From Dactylis glomerata (Eukaryota > Streptophyta > Magnoliopsida > Poales > Poaceae), in assembly GCA_007115705.1 (NCBI GenBank), contig QXEO01000882.1:82294-146293 (forward strand): DNA of 64,000 bases, in the 5' to 3' direction. The position numbers and the translations under genes are program-made. A model generated the notes under the pieces. The model saw only the letters and a program-made list of their open reading frames with translations, was not told the DNA's origin and searched no databases. Of the stretch, positions 58,039-64,000 are shown piece after piece. Numbering within the stretch: position 1 is the stretch's first letter; each line of letters begins with the position of its first letter.

Positions 58039-58627
58039 TGTTGGGGATATACCAAATGGGTATACCAGCGACGTAGTCCTAATTCAGCAAGCCAGGGTGG
58101 CCCATCAGGGGTGGTATGGCGGATTTGCCATACCGGGCGGCCCAGTTGCTGAAGTTGCCACGGCGGTACTGGACGCAGGCGCTTATGGCGGATCCGGAGA
58201 CAGGCCCATGGCGGATTGCTAATGACAGGCCCATGGCGGGTTCGGTGACGGCCCATGGCGGGTTGCCCTGTAGCACACGCAAAGGACTTAGTCTAGGACT
58301 CCAAGTTGTATCCGCTCCGGTACCAACGTGTAGCCCACGCCAGGCGCCTTTATAAGCCCGGCGTGGAGCAGCCCTTGAGGCAGAGAGAGAGAGAAGTTAG
58401 ACATACGGCCAATCGCATAGCGAAATAGCCAACTTTATCATTGTAACCGAGCACTTGTTGCCTTATAGTGAATTATAGCAGCACGTAGGATCTCGCCACC
58501 GTTGCGGGATCTGAAGCTGGGTAAAACTCGTGCTACCACCGTCCTGGATCGCTCCTCCGTGTTCACCCCCTTCCACAAACCGCCATATCCCTACCCCTAT
58601 GGCAGATCTGTTGACGAAACCACGACA
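58039..58627 (+). repeat. B 5' LTR (589 bp)
   Basis: Starts TGTTGGGGATATACCAAATG, ends ACCACGACA. It contains an 8-base hairpin (58113-58134), three copies of GGCCCATGGCGG (58203, 58228, 58250), and TATAAG at 58351 enclosed by CCACGCC/GGCGTGG. As in A2, the gag ATG (58599) is inside the LTR. Confidence 0.85.
58335..58366 (+). promoter_or_regulatory. TATA box inside a 7-bp inverted repeat (B LTR)
   Basis: CCACGCC (58335-58341) and GGCGTGG (58360-58366) flank the TTTATAAG sequence at 58349-58356. Confidence 0.6.
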
Positions 58628-61600
58628 GTTGGCGCCCACCGTGGGGCTAAGCGCGTCTGGAGCGCGGATCCAGGCGGGATCCGCCTTTGCAGGCATCGGC
58701 GACACCGTCGCCATTGGGCGCGTCCTCTACGATTCCGGCTTCCCCATCGTCCCAGCAGATAACCTCTGGGTGCCGGCTAGAGAAGACCCCGCTCGATTCA
58801 CCGTCATCCCGATTGGAGATATCCATATCTTCATTGGAGAGACAAACCCTACCCCCGCTACGGAAACCAATTTCCGGCGGATTGGTATGGCTGAAACCCC
58901 CAAACGGACCGCTTTCGAGCTGGATACGGAGGAGGACTCATCTGATCTGGAACTTTCCAAGTTGCCTAGATCGGATCTGAAAAATAATCCCACCCAGCCC
59001 GCCCTAGAGGTAGAGGAAGTGGTGGAAGACCACAGTGAATCCGCCATGAGTAATCTGGCGTTAGAGACACCGCGGTACTGCCTTGTTGCGTTCGCAGGTA
59101 TCACTTCGGGATCTACCTCCAATGGAGAAGATAGCCCAGGTGAATCCATCCTAGAGACACTTAACGAAAGTGGTGAATCGGATGACGGGGACAGCAAAGG
59201 CTATGATTCTGACCATTACGATGCCGCCATGAGGAAACTCGAGGCGGAATTGGCGCAGCAGGCACTTGAAGAGCATCAAGCAGCGGCCAAGCAGGTGTTT
59301 GTCACCAACAAAGGAGATGACGCTGGGCAGACAACCGGTGATCCACCATCTCAGGCAGTCCACGACGGAGATGCCGGCAATGAGCAGGGTAACCCGCCAT
59401 CAGCCGCCGATCCCGCCACGGAGCAACTTCCTGAGATTCACGGTGGACCCAGGCCTCCGCAACCCGCCATCCCCGTGGACCAGCACCCGGAAGACTTCAC
59501 AACTCCGCTGGACAAGGTCGTCTATGGAACTCTAGCAGATCCAATCACCCCTGACTATGTCAGAGATGTGAACGATCTCGAGAAGAAAAGGCGAGCACTC
59601 CTCAAGGAAGCAAAGCGAGTCGAGAAGATGGGCAAGCAGGTTGACGATGACATTGCTAAAGCTCAAGACACGCTGAAGCGCGCAAGGACCATGGAGGAGA
59701 AGTATGTTACTCTCATCCAGAACCAGATCAATGAGGGAGGCGACCCGCAGCTGGTACGAAACCTTGAGTTCACCGTACCAACAGCGGAAACTCTGGCCAG
59801 GATGTACATCAAGAATCCGCCATACGTGGACAAGAACCGTGATGAAGTCAGGGCTACGCCCATCGAGAACATCATGGCTGCAAAGGAGCTATTGGAGCAT
59901 AACAAGAGCCCAGCAGCCCTAGAGACGGCGGTTAAACTGATGACCAAAGCACTAGTGCAACAGGAGAAGGCTACATCATCACGATGGCTCGAATCTGATC
60001 CTGCGCTATGCAAGTCCAGTACTGCCTCTAAAGCTTAGGGGGCAGGCAATTATGGTGCGCATCCTGACAACGAGTCTGATACCGGATCCTCGGAAATCCG
60101 AAGAAGAGAAGCTCGTAACCGGGCGAACGCCATCCCAATATCCTCCGATGACAAACCAAACGGCAAAGGCCCGTAGAGAAATCCATCGCCACCCCGCAAG
60201 AATTACCCAGCTTATGGATACCAACAAACCACTGCTGCTCCTCGCCATAAGACCAACATGCCGCCACCAAAGCATAAGACGTTCGAACTACCCAAGGGAG
60301 GGATTGTCATACGCGACAATGATGGCAAGCGAGGACGAAGCCGTGACGCCGGACGCAGAGACGATCCGCCACGACGGGAAAACAGCAGGGATGGCGGATC
60401 CAAGAGAAGGGACCAATCTCGCTATGACGACGGCGCGCACCGGGACGGCGACAAAAACAAGCATCGCTCTACTCGCCGCCACGATGACAAGGGGCAGGGC
60501 TCCCGCCGCCATGACGATGATCCATCTCCACGAAGACCGGAAGGAAGCCGCCGTAGCTGCAAAGACCAGTCGCAGGACGGCGAGAGTAAACGACGACGCG
60601 ACCCTTCGCCATCCCCACCAGGGAGCCCCCATGGCGGCGGTGGTGGTGGTGGCGGGCCAGCAAGGTCACGCAGCTCTCGCAAGGATCCGCCACGTCAGAA
60701 CCCCTACGACGCTCGTACCCATCTAAACGAGATTGCCAAGTCTCAAACAGCCTTCTTCCTCGGTCCAAAATGCTTCGGACAACGGATTCGCGATGAGCCC
60801 ATCCCGCATGGGTTCAAAATCAAGAAAAATATCCGCCAGTACAATGGAGTCGATAGGCCTTTGACTTGGCTACAAGATTACTTCAACGCAGTACAATTCG
60901 CCGGGGGATCTCCCAATGTTGCTGTCCGCTATTTACCCCTGATGCTATCCGGCACTGCGAGGCAGTGGATCAACGACTTGGCAGAAAACTCCGTCCAAAC
61001 CTGGTTTGATATGCAAACTGCGTTCACAGAAAATTTCGAGGGGACTTATAAAAGACCCCATAACATTGGTGACCTCCAACGCTGCCGACGAGCCGACGAC
61101 GAAACCTCCTGAACTTTCCTCGCGCGATGGCTGGATATGAAGAACTCCTGTGAAGGAGTCACTGACGAATCCGCCATCCTCGCATTCATTGACAGTTTGG
61201 AGAGAGGCCAACTGCTCCGCCATCGCCTGTTGCGAGAAAGGAACGAAGGGAAGTTGACCCTAAATTCCATGATCACCATTGCAAGCAACTACGCGGCCGC
61301 CGACGACGACGCCCGCGAATCTCTGAAGGCTTCCGCCATCCAGAACACTGGAAAGCGGAATAGCAGTAACAAAAGGAAGAACCCGCCAGAAGAGCCTCAG
61401 GCTCCGGATATGGTCGCCACGACCTTTGCTGACAAGGATCAAAACAGCCAGCGCGGCCGAGGACGCGGAGGTGGCGGTGGCCAGCCGCGGAGTTCAGCAA
61501 CTCCCGCTTCGGCGCCATCCGCCCCTGTGTCCTACAATGAATACCGCGATATGCCATGTTTTGCCCACCGTGACGCGTCGGGAAAGTGCAACCACACCAA

Positions 61601-62603
61601 CCGGAACTGCAAGTTTGTCAACGACCTCAAGGCGGATCAAGAAGCTGGCTTCAAACGCAGCCGGAGACAACGGCCTCGTGGCAAAGGAAGAGCGGACAAA
61701 GATAAGGAGTCCAGGGATGGCAGTGATATGGACGAAGACCCTGCGCCCAAACCCGCCGAAAAGGCAGAGGGTGGTGCTGGCAAGGGTAACCCAATCAAGG
61801 ACAAAAAAGGTGCCTTTCACACATTCCTTGGACCCCCCACGGCCAAGGCACAGAGAGCTGCTATGCGCTCCCTTAATGCCACCGTGCCATCAATCCGCCA
61901 GTACGTCCGATGGTCCGAAGTACCGGTCCGCTGGAGCCGCGACGACCATCCAGAGCACATCCCAGATGGCTATTACGCCATGGTGGTATGCCCTGTAATT
62001 CATGGCTATGAGTTCTCCAAATGCCTAATGGATGGCGGCAGCAGCCTGAACATCATGTACGTGGAAACGCTGACAAAGCTAGGCCTTACCAAGACCCAAC
62101 TCCGCCATAGCGCGGTCTCCTTTTACGGGGTGGTTCCTGGTCGCCAAGCTAAGTCCCTCGGGTCCATCACACTCAAGGTCGCCTTCGGTAGTGAGGAAAA
62201 CTACAGATAAGAGCCCATAACCTTCGAGGTGGTCCCGTTCAAAAGCACTTACCACGTGATCTTTGGGCGCCCCGCCTTCCACAGCTTCCATGCAAGGCCA
62301 TGCTACATCTACAATCAACTAAAGATGTGAGGACCGGATGGCATAATCACCGTTTATGGCAGCTTCCGAAAGGCAAAGGAGTGCGAGGAAGGAGAAGCCG
62401 CCTTCACGGAAGCAGTGTTCTTCGGCGAGGAGTTCAAAGAAATACACGCCGCTACGGACCCCGCGGAGATGCCGGCATCCAAGCAGGAAGTTTCCGCCTC
62501 CCCGCCCACTTTCAAGCCTACAGTTGATACAAAACAGGTGGAACTTGTCGCTGGCGACGCCGCCAAGACCACCGCCATTGGGACGAATCTGTCCCCCGCA
62601 TAG
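58599..62603 (+). pseudogene. gag: B gag and protease, with six nonsense codons
   Basis: One frame from the ATG at 58599; the frame is also open upstream to 58530, but 58599 matches the A2 start. It crosses the PBS, as in A2. A coiled-coil-like stretch lies at about 59570-59730 and an Arg-rich stretch at 60300-60700. The Retrotrans_gag domain is at about 60750-61300 (motifs PLTWLQDYFNAV, MLSGTARQWINDLAEN, FEGTYKRPHN). Cys/His residues lie near 61555-61620 (PCFAHRDASGKCNHTNRNCKF). The protease site is LMDGGSSLNIMY, with D at 62031-62033. Stops are at 60036, 60174, 61110, 62208, 62328 and 62601; the frame is continuous through all of them. Confidence 0.85.
58630..58646 (+). other. B primer binding site
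   Basis: TGGCGCCCACCGTGGGG, identical to that of A2, 2 bases after the LTR end. Confidence 0.8.
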
Positions 62604-64000
62604 GAAAGCGCGCTCGTCGAGTTCCTTCGTGAGAACGGGGACATTTTCGCATGGCAGCCATCTGACATGACGGGTGTACCCAGGGAACTCGCCGAGCACG
62701 CTCTGCAGATAATTCCTGGTGCAAAGCCAGTAAGACAAGCCATGAGACGCTTCGGAGATGAAAAGCGCCGCGCCATAGCAAAGGAGATATCCAAGCTGTT
62801 GAAAGCTGGCTTCATCAAGGAAGTAATCCACACCAAGTGGGTGGCAAATCCGATACTAGTTCCTAAGAAAAACACAAAAGTTCTGCGCATGTGTGTAGAT
62901 TATACTGGCCTGAACAAAGCATGTCCAAAAGACCCTTTTCCCTTGCCTCGCATTGACCAAGTCATTGACTCGACGGCGGGATCGGAGCTACTGTGTTTCT
63001 TAGATGCCTATTCCGGATACCACCAGATCAAGATGAAAAAGTCCGATCAGCTCGCTACGTCGTTCGTAACACCTTATGGCACATATTGCTATGTCACAAT
63101 GCCATTCGGTCTGAAAAACGCAGGAGCAACGTATCAGCGCACCATGCAAAAGTGTCTGGCGGATCAAATCGGACGAAACATCCACGCATACGTGGATGAC
63201 ATCGCAGTTATGTCCAAGAAGCAAGATGGCCTTATAGCGGATTTGCAAGAGACATTTGACAATCTCAGGAAGTACAACATGATGCTTAACCCAACGAAGT
63301 GCGTCTTCGGGGTCCCAGCTGGACAACTCCTAGGATTCATCGTCTCCCACCGCGGAATTGAGGTTAACCCGGAGAAGATCAAGGCAATCCTCGACATCTC
63401 CCGGCCCATCGACCTAAAAGACGTGCAGCGACTCACAGGCTGCGTGGCAGCAGTGAGCAGATTCATCAGTCGTCTTGGCGAGAAGGCTTTGCCACTCTAC
63501 AAGCTGATGAAGAAATCAGACGAATTCGTCTGGACCGACGAGGCAGACGCTGCACTTAAGGATCTGAAGAGAGTGTTATCCACTGCACCAGTCCTAGCGG
63601 CACCCGAAGACCAGGAACCCATGTTACTATACATGGCGGCAACCAATAGGGTGGTCAGCATCGTCATGGTGGTAGAGCGTAAGGAAGAAGCGCAGGAGTA
63701 TGGCGTACAGAGACCAGTCTACTATGTCAGCGAGGTCCTGACGGAATCCAAGCAGCGCTACCCTCACTACCAAAAATTGGCATACGGAGTTTTCCTAGCT
63801 TCTCGTAAGTTAAGGCATTACTTCTATGACCATAAGATCACAGTGGTGAGCAAAGCCCCACTGAAGGACATCATCAACAACAGCGACGCAACAGGACGAG
63901 TTGCGAAGTGGGGCATTGAATTGGCCTCTTTCGACATCGACTACAAGCCTCGCACCGCCATCAAGTCTCAGGCTTTGGCGGAGTTTATGGCGGATTGGAA
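62604..64000 (+). pseudogene. pol: B reverse transcriptase and RNase H, partial (window edge)
   Basis: Open frame from just after TAG 62601-62603 to the window end, about 465 codons. Reverse transcriptase blocks are in order: KWVANPILVPKKN, RMCVDYTGLNKACPKDPFPL, CFLDAYSGYHQI, VTMPFGLKNAGATYQR and AYVDDIAVMS, with YVDD at 63189-63200. Then come the connection (LNPTKCVFGV, LLGFIVSHRGIEVNPEKI) and RNase H (RPVYYVSEVL, KLRHYF). The catalytic aspartates of the polymerase are present. It would be translated only as part of the gag-pol frame, which upstream stops block, so it is called a pseudogene. Confidence 0.92.

Larger units (their letters stand above)
58039..64000 (+). mobile_element. B: Tat-lineage Ty3/gypsy element with gag-pol, extends past the window
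   Basis: 5' LTR (58039-58627), PBS (58630-58646), then a single frame for Gag, protease, reverse transcriptase and RNase H that is still open at 64000. Integrase and the 3' LTR must lie outside. It is inserted in element C; left target copy candidate CCGGA (58034-58038). Six in-frame stop codons make it inactive. Protein motifs place it in the Tat group. Confidence 0.9.

Noticed and set aside
60052..60726. Second-frame protein over the B gag Arg-rich region
   Set aside because: The true gag frame is continuous here apart from two stops and carries the conserved gag domain; the alternative frame has no recognised motif.

Overview
This window is plant DNA from a large grass genome, most likely a Triticeae cereal (wheat, barley or rye group). 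The evidence is nested Ty3/gypsy LTR retrotransposons throughout, LTRs with grass-type TATA blocks, a tRNA-Asp primer binding site (PBS) typical of the Athila lineage, and a Tat-lineage gag-pol. I cannot fix the species and I found no host gene, tRNA or rRNA gene. Apart from an 848-base stretch of repeat debris (5993-6840), the window is retrotransposon sequence, much of it placed by shared LTR ends and 5-base target duplications.

Layout. 1-72 is the end of an Athila-type LTR. 73-5992 is element E1 (plus strand, non-autonomous). 6841-30897 is element H, with LTRs of about 6.2 kb, a PBS resembling initiator tRNA-Met, and a decayed interior. H carries E2 (7110-15836, minus) in its 5' LTR; E2 in turn has a solo LTR (7156-8831) in its own LTR. 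H carries E3 (22236-26654, minus) in its interior. From 30898 the 3' LTR of H is broken by LTR E5, which is broken by E4 (31152 onward, minus, gag and protease). E4 holds a 4.5-kb solo LTR J (37466-41946) and Tat-type element A2 (42393 onward). A2 holds a young complete element G (45406-52360) in its gag-protease frame and LTR C (56908-57749, minus) near its antisense gene. C is broken by Tat-type element B (58039 to the window end). The chain H > E5 > E4 > A2 > C > B is six levels deep.

How the parts relate. E1, E2, E3, E4 and G use one Athila-like chassis: related LTRs, the same PBS region and, except in the deleted E3, the same roughly 2.9-kb 3' noncoding region ending in AAGCTTGGGGATGC. 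Their coding cassettes differ: a 197-aa protein (E2 intact, E1 frameshifted), gag (E3), gag plus protease (E4), or an acidic protein with two hydrophobic segments (G). None has reverse transcriptase or integrase, so they would need proteins in trans. A2 has gag and protease in one frame (split by G) and a five-exon antisense gene, but no reverse transcriptase in view. B has gag, protease, reverse transcriptase and RNase H in one frame with six stop codons and no frameshift that I found.

Boundaries come from reading the sequence by eye. Family names such as Sabrina or WHAM are not assigned because that needs a database comparison.
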